Positions 52,309-61,305 of a stretch of 64,000 bases of DNA are shown here, piece by piece. The stretch spans positions 1 to 64,000 of the forward strand of contig JAKISY010000010.1 in NCBI GenBank assembly GCA_021648365.1, written 5' to 3'. The notes beneath the pieces are model-generated. The model had not been told where the DNA came from. It made no database searches and saw only the letters and a list, made by a program, of their open reading frames with translations. Made by a program: the position numbers and the translations under genes. How positions within the stretch are numbered: position 1 is the first letter of the stretch; each line of letters opens with the position of its first letter. Source of the DNA: Verrucomicrobiales bacterium (GTDB lineage Bacteria; Verrucomicrobiota; Verrucomicrobiia; Verrucomicrobiales; DEV007).

Positions 52309-53151
52309 TCAGGCAACCGACTCGTCCTCGCCCTCGTCATCGCTTGGGTCTTTCATCACCTCGATATCAGGTTCATCACCATCGTCTTCGATCTCCCGCC
52401 GCCATTTGCGCGAAATCCACGGACGAACTCCGCCGTAGATCAAGTAGGATGTGAAAATGATCGCCGGCACCACATGCCAAAAAATCACCGCGCAAACCGC
52501 CACTAAAATAATCACAAACACCCAGGGCAGGGTCCGACGCGTGCGCCAATTCAAGCGCTTGAAGCTCGGATACTGATACTCACTGAGCATCAAAAAGGAC
52601 AGCAACCACATCAGAAATAACAATCCGTATTTCCAAGGACCCACTTCCTTCTCACCCTCGTTCAGCCACAACATCAACAAAGTCAGCGAGGCAATCAAGC
52701 CTGCCGCTGCAGGAATTGGGAAACCCATGAAATCTTTGTTGCCCGATTTATCAGGATTCGCCGCCATGCAATTAAAGCGCGCCAACCTCATGCCCCCACA
52801 CAACAAATAACCAAAAGCCGTCAACCAACCGAGACGATGGCTGAAATCATTAAGCACGATATCCATCACCAACAAAGCCGGCGCGATGCCAAAAGATACA
52901 ATGTCCGCCAAAGAATCAAACTCCCGACCAAACAACGATTCCTGACCACGGATACGAGCCACCCTACCATCGAGCAGATCAAACACGCAGGCCCCTAGAA
53001 TCAAAGCGATCGCTTTATAATAAGGCGCCACCCCACTTTGAGGATCACGCATGCCTTCAAAAATCATCAAGATTGCCAAAAACCCGCAAAACAGGTTCCC
53101 CGCCGTCATCAAATTCGGTAACAAATAAATTTTGGGTGAATTGCTTTTCAT
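52309..53151 (-). CDS. pssA: CDP-diacylglycerol-serine O-phosphatidyltransferase
   Basis: 280 residues with about seven membrane segments. The CDP-alcohol phosphotransferase signature is exact: DLLDGRVARIRGQESLFGREFDSLAD (D-x2-D-G-x2-A-R-x8-G-x3-D-x3-D). NLMTAGNLFCGFLAI at the N-terminus fits the serine-specific group. An acidic tail (EDDGDEPDIEVMKDPSDDEGEDESVA) is added. Makes phosphatidylserine for phosphatidylethanolamine; psd, often adjacent, is not seen. Confidence 0.9.
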   Translation of the reverse strand: MKSNSPKIYLLPNLMTAGNLFCGFLAILMIFEGMRDPQSGVAPYYKAIALILGACVFDLLDGRVARIRGQESLFGREFDSLADIVSFGIAPALLVMDIVLNDFSHRLGWLTAFGYLLCGGMRLARFNCMAANPDKSGNKDFMGFPIPAAAGLIASLTLLMLWLNEGEKEVGPWKYGLLFLMWLLSFLMLSEYQYPSFKRLNWRTRRTLPWVFVIILVAVCAVIFWHVVPAIIFTSYLIYGGVRPWISRKWRREIEDDGDEPDIEVMKDPSDDEGEDESVA

Positions 53152-53264
53152 CTCCCTTTCAACTTTCTAAATCCTGACTCTAGCCTCAAAAGCACCTTTT
53201 GGCGACTTTTTTGGGCAATCTTATGCCAAGCATCGCTTGCCGCCATACCCATCGATGAACCGCA

Positions 53265-54227
53265 CTAGGCTTCGCGATCCCCCAGCACCCGCTCCAATAC
53301 ATCGGCTATCGTATGCAGTGCATTGCCTTCCAACTGATTGCCAATATACAAAAATGACGGCTTCCCCGCACGCTCTTCTGCACAAATCAAATGTCTCAAT
53401 ATCGCCGTCAGCGACTCACGAGCATTCACATCCACCTCATAGATCCGATGATACGGTGCCATTTTTTCTTCCGCCCAATGGCGATTATGATGAGGCTTGA
53501 GCAGATAGCGAGCCGCTACAAAGTCACCTTCATGCAATCCATGCAAAGCCATCTGCTCATTGACAGGCGGCATGTGCGTCCATTGATTATAAATGTGAGC
53601 CACCCCATGCCGTTTGAGCGTAGCGAAATACTCAGGGTGCAACAGATTCTGATTGCGAACCTCCACCCCATATTGCCAGCCCTTGGGTAAGTCAGAAAAA
53701 AACTGATCCAACTCCGCGACGAAGTCCTGACCATGTTCGTAATCTTCTTTGCTAAAATGCGAAAACTCAAAAATCAACATTCCCACCTTGCTGCGAAAAG
53801 GCTCAAGGTATCTCAGAAACAAATACTCTAAGGTCAGCGCATTCAAAAAACCGTCATTGGCTTTCCCTGCCCTGTCGCCAAAACTCTTCACCTCCGGAAA
53901 ATTCTTGATCGTGATCTCGTCCGGCACCTTGAAGGAGAACTTGAACCCCTCCGACACTTGAGCCATCAAACCCTCGATATACTCAGGCTTAGGGAAGCGG
54001 TAGTAGGTCGCATCAACACACACCGTGCTAAAACAAGCCGCATATTCCTGCAAACAACTGCGCTCAAAACTCGCTTTTGAAAAAGTGCCCTTCCAAAGGT
54101 AGCGTTCCTCATCATAGAGCATACCGCACCACCCCTCGTATTTCCAAGAACTGGTACCTAGATAGATCTGATGATCATCGGCCAACGCATCCAGCAAAGG
54201 CTTAAGCTTTCTACAACGAAACAACAT
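53265..54227 (-). CDS. DUF72 family protein
   Basis: 320 residues from the third ATG (54227). Two earlier in-frame ATGs would add up to ten residues. A TIM-barrel-like family: IYLGTSSWKYEGWCGMLYDEERY, FSTVCVDATYYRFPKPEYI, FSFKVPDEITIKNF, FEFSHFSKEDY, YGVEVRNQNLLHPEYFATLKRHGVAHIYNQWTHMP and FLYIGNQLEGNALHTI. Conserved across bacteria, function unknown. A lone gene. Confidence 0.85.
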   Translation of the reverse strand: MLFRCRKLKPLLDALADDHQIYLGTSSWKYEGWCGMLYDEERYLWKGTFSKASFERSCLQEYAACFSTVCVDATYYRFPKPEYIEGLMAQVSEGFKFSFKVPDEITIKNFPEVKSFGDRAGKANDGFLNALTLEYLFLRYLEPFRSKVGMLIFEFSHFSKEDYEHGQDFVAELDQFFSDLPKGWQYGVEVRNQNLLHPEYFATLKRHGVAHIYNQWTHMPPVNEQMALHGLHEGDFVAARYLLKPHHNRHWAEEKMAPYHRIYEVDVNARESLTAILRHLICAEERAGKPSFLYIGNQLEGNALHTIADVLERVLGDREA

Positions 54228-54382
54228 GCACATTACCCTGCACAACAACCCGCACAAAATCTAGCAAAAAATACCTTCCCTTTGGAGTGCTGCGGCTCGA
54301 CGCCGCTTTTTTTCACCCTAACCGCAAAGTCATCACTTCCTCCTCCCCACCTCAAAAATCGACACTCGCTATTCGACAATCC

Positions 54383-54850
54383 TCACCCATCCGCTTCAGT
54401 GGACACTGCTGACTCATCTTTCAACGCCGCCAATAAAGCGTGCCATGCCAAAGTCGCACATTTGATCCGTGCGGGAAACTTGCGCACTCCCGCCAAAGCG
54501 GCGAGATCGCCCATCGTCATCAGATCGATTTCAGGTTCATCCTGAGCAGTCAATAAAGCCACCACCTCCTCGACCTTAGCCTCGATCTCATCGGCACTTA
54601 GCCCCTTCACCGCCGAGGTCATGATCGATGCCGACGCTTTAGAAATAGCACAGCCTTCACCGGTGAAAGTCACCGCCTCGACATTACCCTTGCCCTGCTC
54701 CGCCTGACGCAAATATACTTTCAACCGGTCTCCACAGAGCGGATTGAAGCCCTCGGCAACACCCGTATGCGGATCTAGATCACCTTCATTGTGAGGGTGT
54801 TTGTTATGCGAAAGAATGATGTCTTGATAAAGGTCTGAAAGATCGTCCAT
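54383..54850 (-). CDS. sufU: SufU/IscU-type Fe-S assembly protein
   Basis: 155 residues. All three ligand cysteines are in place: NPLCGD (Cys39, Asp41), GEGCAISKASASIM (Cys67) and RIKCATLAWHAL (Cys131). The 18-residue insert between Cys67 and the third Cys (about 85-105) marks the SufU rather than the IscU form, so it likely accepts sulfur from SufS as a zinc-bound transferase. 27 nt after sufS. The sufBCD genes are not in the window. Confidence 0.92.
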   Translation of the reverse strand: MDDLSDLYQDIILSHNKHPHNEGDLDPHTGVAEGFNPLCGDRLKVYLRQAEQGKGNVEAVTFTGEGCAISKASASIMTSAVKGLSADEIEAKVEEVVALLTAQDEPEIDLMTMGDLAALAGVRKFPARIKCATLAWHALLAALKDESAVSTEADG

Positions 54851-54877
54851 GATTTTTATATTATTTCGCTCTGACTG

Positions 54878-56089
54878 CTACGCAAACATTTTTTGTACTT
54901 TGCGAATCGCTGCCACCAACGTATCGGCTTCTTCTTGAGTATTATAAAAGGCAAAAGAAGCCCTAGCCGTGCCTGATATTTTTAAATGATCCATCAAAGG
55001 CTGCGCGCAATGGTGGCCCGCACGTATCGCCACGCCTTCAGTGTCGAGAATCGTGCCTATATCGTGCGGATGAATCCCATCCAGAGTGAATGATATCACC
55101 CCCACCTTATTCTCCGCCCTACCGTGTATATTCAGCCCTTCGATCTCACTCATCGCCGCAGTAGCATAATCGAGCAGCTCTTTTTCATAGCGTTCGATTT
55201 CAGCGTGACCTATCTGATTCAGATAATCCACCGCCGCCCCCAGTCCAATCGCCCCACTGATATTCGGCGTACCAGCTTCGAAGCGCTCAGGAATACCACG
55301 ATAAGTCGTGCCAGCAAAACTCACCTGCTCGATCATATCTCCACCTCCCTGATACGGAGGCATGCTGTTCAACCATTCTTGCTTACCCCACAACACCCCC
55401 ACCCCATCGGGACCAAACATTTTGTGACTCGAAAAAGCATAAAAATCACAGCCTATATCCTGCACATCCACTTGCAAATGCGGCACCGCCTGCGCTCCAT
55501 CGACCAACACCATCGCCCCTTTTTCTTTCGCCAAACGAGTCAACTCCTTCACCGGATTGATCGTCCCCAGAGCATTCGACACCTGCGTGAAAGCTGCTAT
55601 TTTAGTTTTTTCGCTTAGCTTAGCAGTGAAGTCATCCAAATCAAGTTCCCCCGTTTCCGTGATCCCCGCCACCCGAATCACCAAGCCCTTGCGCTCCGCT
55701 AACATCTGCCACGGCACGATGTTGGCATGATGTTCCATCAGCGTCAGCAGAATCTCATCGCCCTCTTGCAAGCGCTCGCCATAACTATTAGCAACCAGAT
55801 TGATCGCCTCCGTCGTGCCGCGCACAAATATCACCTCGTTCGTATCGGGCGCATGAATCATTTCCGCCAGCCGCAGTCTCGCGCGATCGTATTGATCCGT
55901 CGCATCCATACTCAGGTAGTGAACCCCACGGTGAATGTTTGAGTTCTCATACTCAAAAAAGCGCGAAATTTTATCAATCACCGCGCACGGCTTTTGAGTC
56001 GTCGCACCGTTATCGAGGTACACCAAAGGCTTCCCGCTCACTTCACGGGACAAAATCGGAAAATCAGATCGAACAGCAGCTATATTCAT
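54878..56089 (-). CDS. sufS: Cysteine desulfurase SufS
   Basis: 403 residues. PLP-dependent class V aminotransferase fold. The PLP-binding Lys223 is in FSSHKMFGPDGVG and the catalytic Cys361 in IRAGHHCAQPLMDHL. The N-terminus FPILSREVSGKPLVYLDNGATTQKP is typical of group II (SufS/CsdA) enzymes. Supplies persulfide to SufU. The pair forms a two-gene operon. Confidence 0.94.
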   Translation of the reverse strand: MNIAAVRSDFPILSREVSGKPLVYLDNGATTQKPCAVIDKISRFFEYENSNIHRGVHYLSMDATDQYDRARLRLAEMIHAPDTNEVIFVRGTTEAINLVANSYGERLQEGDEILLTLMEHHANIVPWQMLAERKGLVIRVAGITETGELDLDDFTAKLSEKTKIAAFTQVSNALGTINPVKELTRLAKEKGAMVLVDGAQAVPHLQVDVQDIGCDFYAFSSHKMFGPDGVGVLWGKQEWLNSMPPYQGGGDMIEQVSFAGTTYRGIPERFEAGTPNISGAIGLGAAVDYLNQIGHAEIERYEKELLDYATAAMSEIEGLNIHGRAENKVGVISFTLDGIHPHDIGTILDTEGVAIRAGHHCAQPLMDHLKISGTARASFAFYNTQEEADTLVAAIRKVQKMFA

Positions 56090-56174
56090 AGAACAGACAG
56101 ACCAACTGGCCTGCCTACCCCTAGCACGGATCAGCGACTTTTTCCGCCAAAACTTGTAGTAAAATCATCCTACT

Positions 56175-56690
56175 TCACTGCGCTAGCATCGCCACCACCG
56201 GTCCCGCCTTCACTGGTCGCAAAGTGCCACGACTGTCCTTGGGCCAATGCGCACCTTGTTTGATCCACTGAAAAATCACCTCACGCTCCCCCTTGCTCAT
56301 CCGATGTTTCTCAGGCGGCATCGCTTTTTTATCACCCGATTTCAACTTCAACACCTGATAAAAACGACTCGACTCTGGTTTTCCAGGCACAATAGCCCCG
56401 CCGCCTTGCCGCGCAGAAAACGCCAAAACACGAGTCTCTAAATTCAAATCACCCAACAGCAAACCTGTATTATGACAGCTCAAACAATAATTCTCTAACA
56501 GCGGCTTCACCTCAGTCAAAAAATCCACCTTCTGCGACTTTTTGTCTTTTTTACTGACCTCGCTCACTTTAGCAACATCCCCCATCGGCGAAGACTCCGT
56601 CGCCGTCTTGCTCCCCTGACATCCCATCAACAAACTCGCTACGCTCCCCGTAAACGCCAACCTCACAGTCCTACTCCAGTTATTTTTCAT
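56175..56690 (-). CDS. Planctomycete-type cytochrome c domain lipoprotein
   Basis: 171 residues from ATG 56690. Lipobox LLMGC (about residue 24) after a short signal. A Lys/Ser linker leads to FLTEVKPLLENYCLSCHNTGLLLGDLNLETRVLAF, with one C-x2-C-H haem motif, then GGGAIVPGKPESSRFYQVLKLKSGDKKAMPPEKHRMSKGEREVIFQWIKQGAHWP. This is the PSCyt1 pattern common in PVC bacteria, where Met in AMPP may be the sixth ligand. No DUF1549/DUF1553 partner is adjacent, unlike in most Planctomycete operons. Confidence 0.85.
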   Translation of the reverse strand: MKNNWSRTVRLAFTGSVASLLMGCQGSKTATESSPMGDVAKVSEVSKKDKKSQKVDFLTEVKPLLENYCLSCHNTGLLLGDLNLETRVLAFSARQGGGAIVPGKPESSRFYQVLKLKSGDKKAMPPEKHRMSKGEREVIFQWIKQGAHWPKDSRGTLRPVKAGPVVAMLAQ

Positions 56691-56767
56691 GATCTCTTCC
56701 ATCTCCTAACATTAAGCTAGAGATTCCCATCTAACTTGCCTAGAACCATTTTCACAAAAACTGCGCA

Positions 56768-56941
56768 TCATTTGTCATCGCATTCATCCACCGCCAACAG
56801 CTGCGTGCATTCCGCATCTAATCCATCCTCCTCCAGCTCCTCCGGCACACCCTGCTCCACCACAAAAACCTCATGCCTCACCGCTAAAAAGCTCGCCCGA
56901 CCTTCTTGCCAGTCGATTTGATTGATAAAAAACCTTTCCAT
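56768..56941 (-). pseudogene. 3'-truncated GNAT acetyltransferase
   Basis: 57 codons from ATG 56941 to TGA 56768-56770. The translation MERFFINQIDWQEGRASFLA, VRHEVFVVEQGVPEELEEDG, then LDAECTQLLAVDECDDK is the N-terminal strand-helix part of an ElaA-like GNAT enzyme (VR-x-x-VF-x-x-EQ-x-VP-x-x-x-E-x-D). The acetyl-CoA-binding half is missing and is not found in the other frames before the cytochrome gene start at 56690. A deletion remnant that is probably inactive. Divergent from the ROK gene at 57034; the rest of 56691-57033 shows nothing else. Confidence 0.7.
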
Positions 56942-57033
56942 TTGTCCCTGATTCTGATTATAACGCTCTTTTAATTTAAGCTGTTTGATGCTTTCACTGT
57001 TCGCCAGTCCAATCCTAGATCTTTTACCACAAC

Positions 57034-58173
57034 ATGAAAACCGAAAGCAATGCTTATGCTGAGTTGATCCGACAAACTCGGCATCTCAGCCAAGCCTCCC
57101 GCAAGGATCTCTCAGATGCGGTCAACAATGCTCGCTCCACCGTTGGGCGCCAGGTCGATCAACTGGTCAAAGCCAACTACCTCGTAGAGCTAGGTCCCGA
57201 AGCGGTAAGCTCTGCAGGGCGACCTAGGATTTTACTGGAACTCAACCCCGACGCTGGTTGTTTTTTCGGCATCGATTTCGAAGCCCGCTCACTCTTCGGG
57301 GTTGCCGTCGATTTTGCCCAAAACACCATCGCCCGCCACACCATCACTCACCAACAAGTGCCTACCACAGCGCACCTCATCCACTCGATCAAACAATTAT
57401 TGCAACATTTACAGGGCGAATGCGGCAAACGTCCAGCGCTCGCCATCGGCTTGGGCGTGCCAGGACACGTAGATCCCGAGAGCGGCATGGCGCTGCACTA
57501 TGAGCACATCAAAGACTGGAATGATGTGCCGCTCGCCGAGGAAATCAGTCGCACCTTCCATATTCCCGTTTTTTTAGAAAATAATACCCGCACCATGATC
57601 CTTGGTGAACGCTGGTTCGGCAACGCCGCAGGCTGCGACCAACTGATCTGCCTCAATGTACGCACCGGACTCTCCGTCGCAGTCATCACCGATGGACACC
57701 TGCTGCGCGGTTCACAAAACCTCGCCGGCGAGATCCGCGGCTGGCCAGCCCCATCGCAGGATCCAACCAGCGCCCCCGTTTCACTCGAGACCATCGGCTC
57801 CCTTTCTTCCATTCTCGAACCCTATGCAGGCGAAGGCAATGACCTCACCGCCGCATGGATACGCTTCACCGATCAACTGCAATCCAAAAACCCACAAGCA
57901 CAACAGAAACTTGCTGATATCGCCATCGTTCACGGCAAGACCATCGCCAACTTAGCCCAACTGCTCAATCCAGAAAAAGTCATCCTCACAGGACCCCTCA
58001 GCGAAATCGGCGACCACTACCTCGACCAAGTCAAAACCGCATCAGAGCAAGCCCTGCAAGGCATCCCACTTAGCCCCCCCGTGATCCAACTCTCCAAACT
58101 CGGACTCTACTCCGGCGCCATCGGCGCCTCAGCCCTAGCCCTGCAACACTGGGTCCCCGACATCCCTGCTTAA
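57034..58173 (+). CDS. ROK-family transcriptional regulator
   Basis: 379 residues. An N-terminal winged helix (about 5-70: ELIRQTRHLSQASRKDLSDAVNNARSTVGRQVDQLVKANYLVEL) is followed by an ROK sugar-kinase-like body (FGIDFEARSLFGVAVDFAQ, GLGVPGHVDPESGM, FLENNTRTMILGERWFG). The zinc cluster (C-x-C-G-x2-G-C-x-E) of ROK kinases and of NagC/Mlc is absent; GEIRGWPAPSQDP stands in its place. So it is a regulator, possibly still sugar-binding. The likely target is the MFS gene downstream, with an operator candidate at 58327. Confidence 0.87.
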   Translation: MKTESNAYAELIRQTRHLSQASRKDLSDAVNNARSTVGRQVDQLVKANYLVELGPEAVSSAGRPRILLELNPDAGCFFGIDFEARSLFGVAVDFAQNTIARHTITHQQVPTTAHLIHSIKQLLQHLQGECGKRPALAIGLGVPGHVDPESGMALHYEHIKDWNDVPLAEEISRTFHIPVFLENNTRTMILGERWFGNAAGCDQLICLNVRTGLSVAVITDGHLLRGSQNLAGEIRGWPAPSQDPTSAPVSLETIGSLSSILEPYAGEGNDLTAAWIRFTDQLQSKNPQAQQKLADIAIVHGKTIANLAQLLNPEKVILTGPLSEIGDHYLDQVKTASEQALQGIPLSPPVIQLSKLGLYSGAIGASALALQHWVPDIPA

Positions 58174-58326
58174 AATTACCGAAACTTTGTCCGCCCAGAC
58201 AAGTTTTCGCTACCCGCTTTGTAAAATCGGGAAAAACCACCTGCACCTCGCGGGTGATCTCAGCTGCTCACTATAAAAACTGAAGACCTCTTCATCTTAA
58301 CAAAATCGGACTTACTTACATGCGCC

Positions 58327-58350
58327 ATTTAATTTCTGTTGAAATTAAAT
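58327..58350. promoter_or_regulatory. Candidate operator for the ROK regulator
   Basis: A perfect 10-bp inverted repeat, ATTTAATTTC and GAAATTAAAT, around TGTT, 71 nt ahead of the MFS start. AT-rich inverted repeats with TTTC/GAAA cores are typical of ROK repressors (NagC/Mlc-like sites). A TTAAAAT-like -10 lies about 25 nt downstream, so binding here would block transcription of the transporter. Confidence 0.5.
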
Positions 58351-58420
58351 CAAAAAGCTTTACTTTTTTATGTTATTAAAATAAACAGTAGTAACCCTAC
58401 AGCTTTACCCCTTCCCCACT

Positions 58421-59815
58421 ATGAACCAACTCGACAACAAACCCTGGTATGATGGTATCACTCGCTATCAATGGCTTGTCCTAATCGTCGCCTGCCTCGG
58501 CTGGATCTTTGACGTTTTTGAAGGACAAGTTTTTGTCGCCTCGATGCAGGACGCGATGCCCGATTTACTGGGAACCACTGCGGATGATCCGAAGGTCAGC
58601 GGATGGAACAACTGGGCTTTTGGCTCCTTCATGCTAGGCGGTGCTGTAGGCGGTATCTTCTTCGGCATGATGAGTGACCGAGTCGGTCGCACCAAAACCA
58701 TGATGATCACCATCTTGTTTTACTCGGCGTTCACCTGCGTCACCGCCTTTGCGCAACAGCCCTGGCAGATGGTGATATTACGCTTTTTTGTCGCCATGGG
58801 AGTCGGCGGGGAATGGGCGGTCGCCTCAGCCATGGTCGCCGAAGTCATGCCCAAACGAGCCCGCGCCATCACCAGCTCCATCTTTCATGCCTCCAGCGTT
58901 TTCGGAACCCTGCTAGCCGTTGCTGCCATCTCTTTACTGATCGGCAACGAAGAGTTGAACGCCAGCCTCGCCGAAAAAGGTATCGACGCATGGCGAGTCG
59001 GATTCGCCATCGGCGCCCTACCCGCCCTGCTCATACTCTGGATCCGCTGGAAACTCAAAGAACCCGATTCATGGAAAGCCGCACGCGAACGAGCCAAAAA
59101 CGACCCCTCTCAAAAACAAGGACGCCTAGGCGAACTCTTCGCCAAACCACAACTGCGCGCCACCCTCGTCGGCGTCACCCTCGCCACCGTCGGCCTCGTC
59201 ACCTTCTGGGGCATCCACATCTATGGGAAAAACGCCCTCATGCGCAATACCCAAGCCGAAGTCCTACGCATCGAAAAAATCGCCCCCGATGCCGACAAAT
59301 CCATCATTGCCGAAGCTTATCAAAAGCACAAATCTCAGATCAAAAAATCTGAAATGCTCAGCATGACCTTCAACACTGTAGGTGGCGGATTAGGACTCAT
59401 CCTCTTTGGCACCATCGCTAATCGCCTCGGTCGCAAAGGCGCCTTCATCATGTACCACGCGCTTGCCTTTGTGATGACCCTGATCCTATTTTTATACCTC
59501 ATCCCCGACCCCAACACCACCAACCTAACCTACATGCTATTCTTACCAATCTTTGGGTTTTTCACCCTCGGCATGCACGCAGGTTACGCCGTGTATTTCC
59601 CCGAGCTCTACCCCACCCGCCTACGCGGAACTGGCGCAGGATTCTGTTTCAACATGGGACGCTTAGGCACCGCCAGCGCCTTTTTCTTTTTCGGAAGTCT
59701 AGCCACCCCACTACTGCCAGAGCAACAAGCCCTGTGGCTCTCGCCCTTGTACATCGTCGGCTTGATCGTCGTACTCTTTGGCAAAGAAACCCGTGGAGCA
59801 GAGCTACCCGATTGA
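58421..59815 (+). CDS. MFS transporter (sugar or aromatic acid/H+ symporter-like)
   Basis: 464 residues with twelve membrane segments. WLVLIVACLGWIFDVFEGQVFVASM carries an Asp in TM1 typical of the AAHS and sialate-type groups. The first cytoplasmic loop motif is GMMSDRVGRTKTMM (canonical G-x3-D-R-x-G-R), repeated in the second half as GTIANRLGRKGAF. A long central loop of about 60 residues (PDSWKAARERAKNDPSQKQG) separates the halves. Substrate unknown. The ROK regulator upstream suggests a sugar. Confidence 0.85.
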   Translation: MNQLDNKPWYDGITRYQWLVLIVACLGWIFDVFEGQVFVASMQDAMPDLLGTTADDPKVSGWNNWAFGSFMLGGAVGGIFFGMMSDRVGRTKTMMITILFYSAFTCVTAFAQQPWQMVILRFFVAMGVGGEWAVASAMVAEVMPKRARAITSSIFHASSVFGTLLAVAAISLLIGNEELNASLAEKGIDAWRVGFAIGALPALLILWIRWKLKEPDSWKAARERAKNDPSQKQGRLGELFAKPQLRATLVGVTLATVGLVTFWGIHIYGKNALMRNTQAEVLRIEKIAPDADKSIIAEAYQKHKSQIKKSEMLSMTFNTVGGGLGLILFGTIANRLGRKGAFIMYHALAFVMTLILFLYLIPDPNTTNLTYMLFLPIFGFFTLGMHAGYAVYFPELYPTRLRGTGAGFCFNMGRLGTASAFFFFGSLATPLLPEQQALWLSPLYIVGLIVVLFGKETRGAELPD

Positions 59816-59839
59816 TCACCACCCGCTTTTGAGTTATCA

Positions 59840-60124
59840 GTGACACCAGTGTCACCCGAAATCACCATCTACCTATTGGTCGCCCTGTTCATGGCAGGCG
59901 CGGCATTTGTCCAGTCCGTCAGTGGCTTCGGCATGGCAATCGTCGCCATAGCCACCTTGCCACTCGTCATAGATCTCAAAGACGCGATTGCGCTGATCGC
60001 TGTCTTTAACCTCTTTGTTAGCACCCTCACCCTATTCTGGAATCGCAGCGGATTTTCTTGGAAAGAAGCCCGCCCTCTAGTGATAGGCATGATCATCGGC
60101 ATCCCACTTGGTTATTATTTTTAA
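59840..60124 (+). pseudogene. Truncated TSUP (TauE/SafE) family permease
   Basis: 94 codons from GTG 59840. LLVALFMAGAAFVQSVSGFGMAIVAIATLPLVIDLKDAIALIAVFNL and the second-helix pair with SWKEARPLVIGMIIGIPLGYYF match the first third of TauE/SafE permeases (usually about 250 residues, with two repeats). It ends in a T-rich stop (TTT TAA) and no continuing homology was seen in the other frames downstream, so the remaining half has been lost. It could be a functional half-size protein, but truncation is more likely. 24 nt after the MFS gene. Confidence 0.6.
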
Positions 60125-60181
60125 TTTGTGATCACTAGCGATTGATTTACTTTCCAAAGACACAATTCCTGATCTACTCTC

Positions 60182-60376
60182 ATGAACCCAAATCCACCCA
60201 CCACTTCACCCCTCGGAGCAGGTTTCAAATGGGCCTTCCTCGGAGTGATCCTCAGCCTAGTGGCTGCCGCCATCGTTCAAAGCATGGGCATCCGTGATTT
60301 CCAATCCGCCGCATTACTCTACGCACCCGGCGGATTCATCGGTGGCTTCCTTGTTGGCTGGAAAAAATCCCAATAG
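60182..60376 (+). CDS. Small membrane protein of unknown function
   Basis: 64 residues with two membrane segments (AFLGVILSLVAAAIVQSMG and AALLYAPGGFIGGFLVGW) joined by a short loop and ending in a basic WKKSQ tail. I recognise no family. The spacing and composition match the neighbours, so it is probably real. Confidence 0.55.
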   Translation: MNPNPPTTSPLGAGFKWAFLGVILSLVAAAIVQSMGIRDFQSAALLYAPGGFIGGFLVGWKKSQ

Positions 60377-60433
60377 CCCCTTGCCAGCACCCCTTGCTCA
60401 GCCATATATTCAGCACCCAAAACCAATAAAGCC

Positions 60434-60982
60434 ATGAAACACAAAGTCCTCACCCTCCTACTCTTACCCTTCACCCTATTTCTTTCACAATGTGATGAAC
60501 TAGATAACCTCGAACCCCCCTCTTACGACGGACCCCACGAATCCACATTCCAAAAAGGACTCGAGCGAGGACGTTACGATGGACGCACAGGACTCTCACG
60601 CTCCCCAGGCAGATACGCCGGCTCATACCCCCCGTATGAAAGCACCGCCTTCCTCGACGGCTATGAAGGCGGTTACAACCAAGGCATCCGTCCACCACAG
60701 AACTCAGGCTACGGACAGCCTCTGCGCTTAGAGAAACTACAGGGCAGGATCACCATCTACGAAGGAAGTCGCGCACTCGCCACCTGCCGCACGGCAGCAC
60801 CCAATGTCGAAAGCACCCGCTTCATCAATCAACAACAACAAGTCGTCGTCAAATCCCGAGGCAACCATGGTCCCGCCACCGTGCAGCTATTTAACTCCCG
60901 CACCGGCGCAGAAGAAGGTCGCGTGATGGCCTTTGCCATAAGAAACGGCCAACCCCGCTGGGCAGCAGGCCTGGGGGAATAG
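60434..60982 (+). CDS. Lipoprotein of unknown function
   Basis: 182 residues. Signal peptide with lipobox LSQC (Cys20). The mature N-terminal half is rich in Gly, Tyr, Pro and Arg (FQKGLERGRYDGRTGLSRSPGRYAG; FLDGYEGGYNQG), with repeated Y-x-G-x-G-like units. The C-terminal half (about 100-175, LEKLQGRITIYEGSRALATC...GPATVQLFNSRTGAEEGRVMAF) looks like a small beta domain. Not recognised. A strong terminator follows. Confidence 0.65.
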   Translation: MKHKVLTLLLLPFTLFLSQCDELDNLEPPSYDGPHESTFQKGLERGRYDGRTGLSRSPGRYAGSYPPYESTAFLDGYEGGYNQGIRPPQNSGYGQPLRLEKLQGRITIYEGSRALATCRTAAPNVESTRFINQQQQVVVKSRGNHGPATVQLFNSRTGAEEGRVMAFAIRNGQPRWAAGLGE

Positions 60983-61005
60983 TTCCACACATCATCAACT
61001 TCATC

Positions 61006-61039
61006 AAAAGGGGGGGCTAATTTGCCCCCCCCTTTTTTT
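61006..61039 (+). terminator. Rho-independent terminator after the lipoprotein gene
   Basis: A G7-C run (61010-61017) pairs with GC7 (61024-61031) around TAATTT, flanked by A4 before and T7 after. Nearly symmetrical, so it may work on both strands. Confidence 0.85.
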
Positions 61040-61118
61040 GCCCATTTCCAAGTTCCATCACAACTCGGGATAAAAACCCCCGATGAATTTTTACACGAAA
61101 GATTTAATCACATCCTAT

Positions 61119-61184
61119 CTCTGTGACCTCCGTTCCCTCTGTGGTTAAAATCCCCCCCTCCGATCTTATCCGCGAGCATCCGCG
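61119..61184. repeat. Triad repeats D (degenerate) and E (two units)
   Basis: D: CTCTGTG at 61119, CTCCGTT at 61128, CTCTGTG at 61137 (steps of 9), then GGTTAAA. E: ATCCGCG at 61168 and 61178 (step 10), with the third unit missing. Same layout as repeats A to C, ahead of a plus-strand gene. Confidence 0.65.
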
Positions 61185-61305
61185 CTAACACCCTAAACTC
61201 CTAATATGAGCTAAATCGCTCAGTCGCACACAACTCCGCCACAAATATAGCCAAAACATACAAAGTTAGTATTGACTATATGTATTAGCGTGACCTACTT
61301 GATAA

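Larger units (their letters stand above)
60983..61305. other. Long gap with terminator and triad repeats D/E
   Basis: No gene seen. It holds the terminator at 61006-61039, the degenerate triad repeat at 61119-61145 and a two-unit copy at 61168-61184, then AT-rich sequence before the barrel gene at 61306. Confidence 0.6.

Noticed and set aside
56736..56921. Plus-strand Ser-rich frame
   Set aside because: It is the antisense of the GNAT fragment and has no protein-like pattern of its own.
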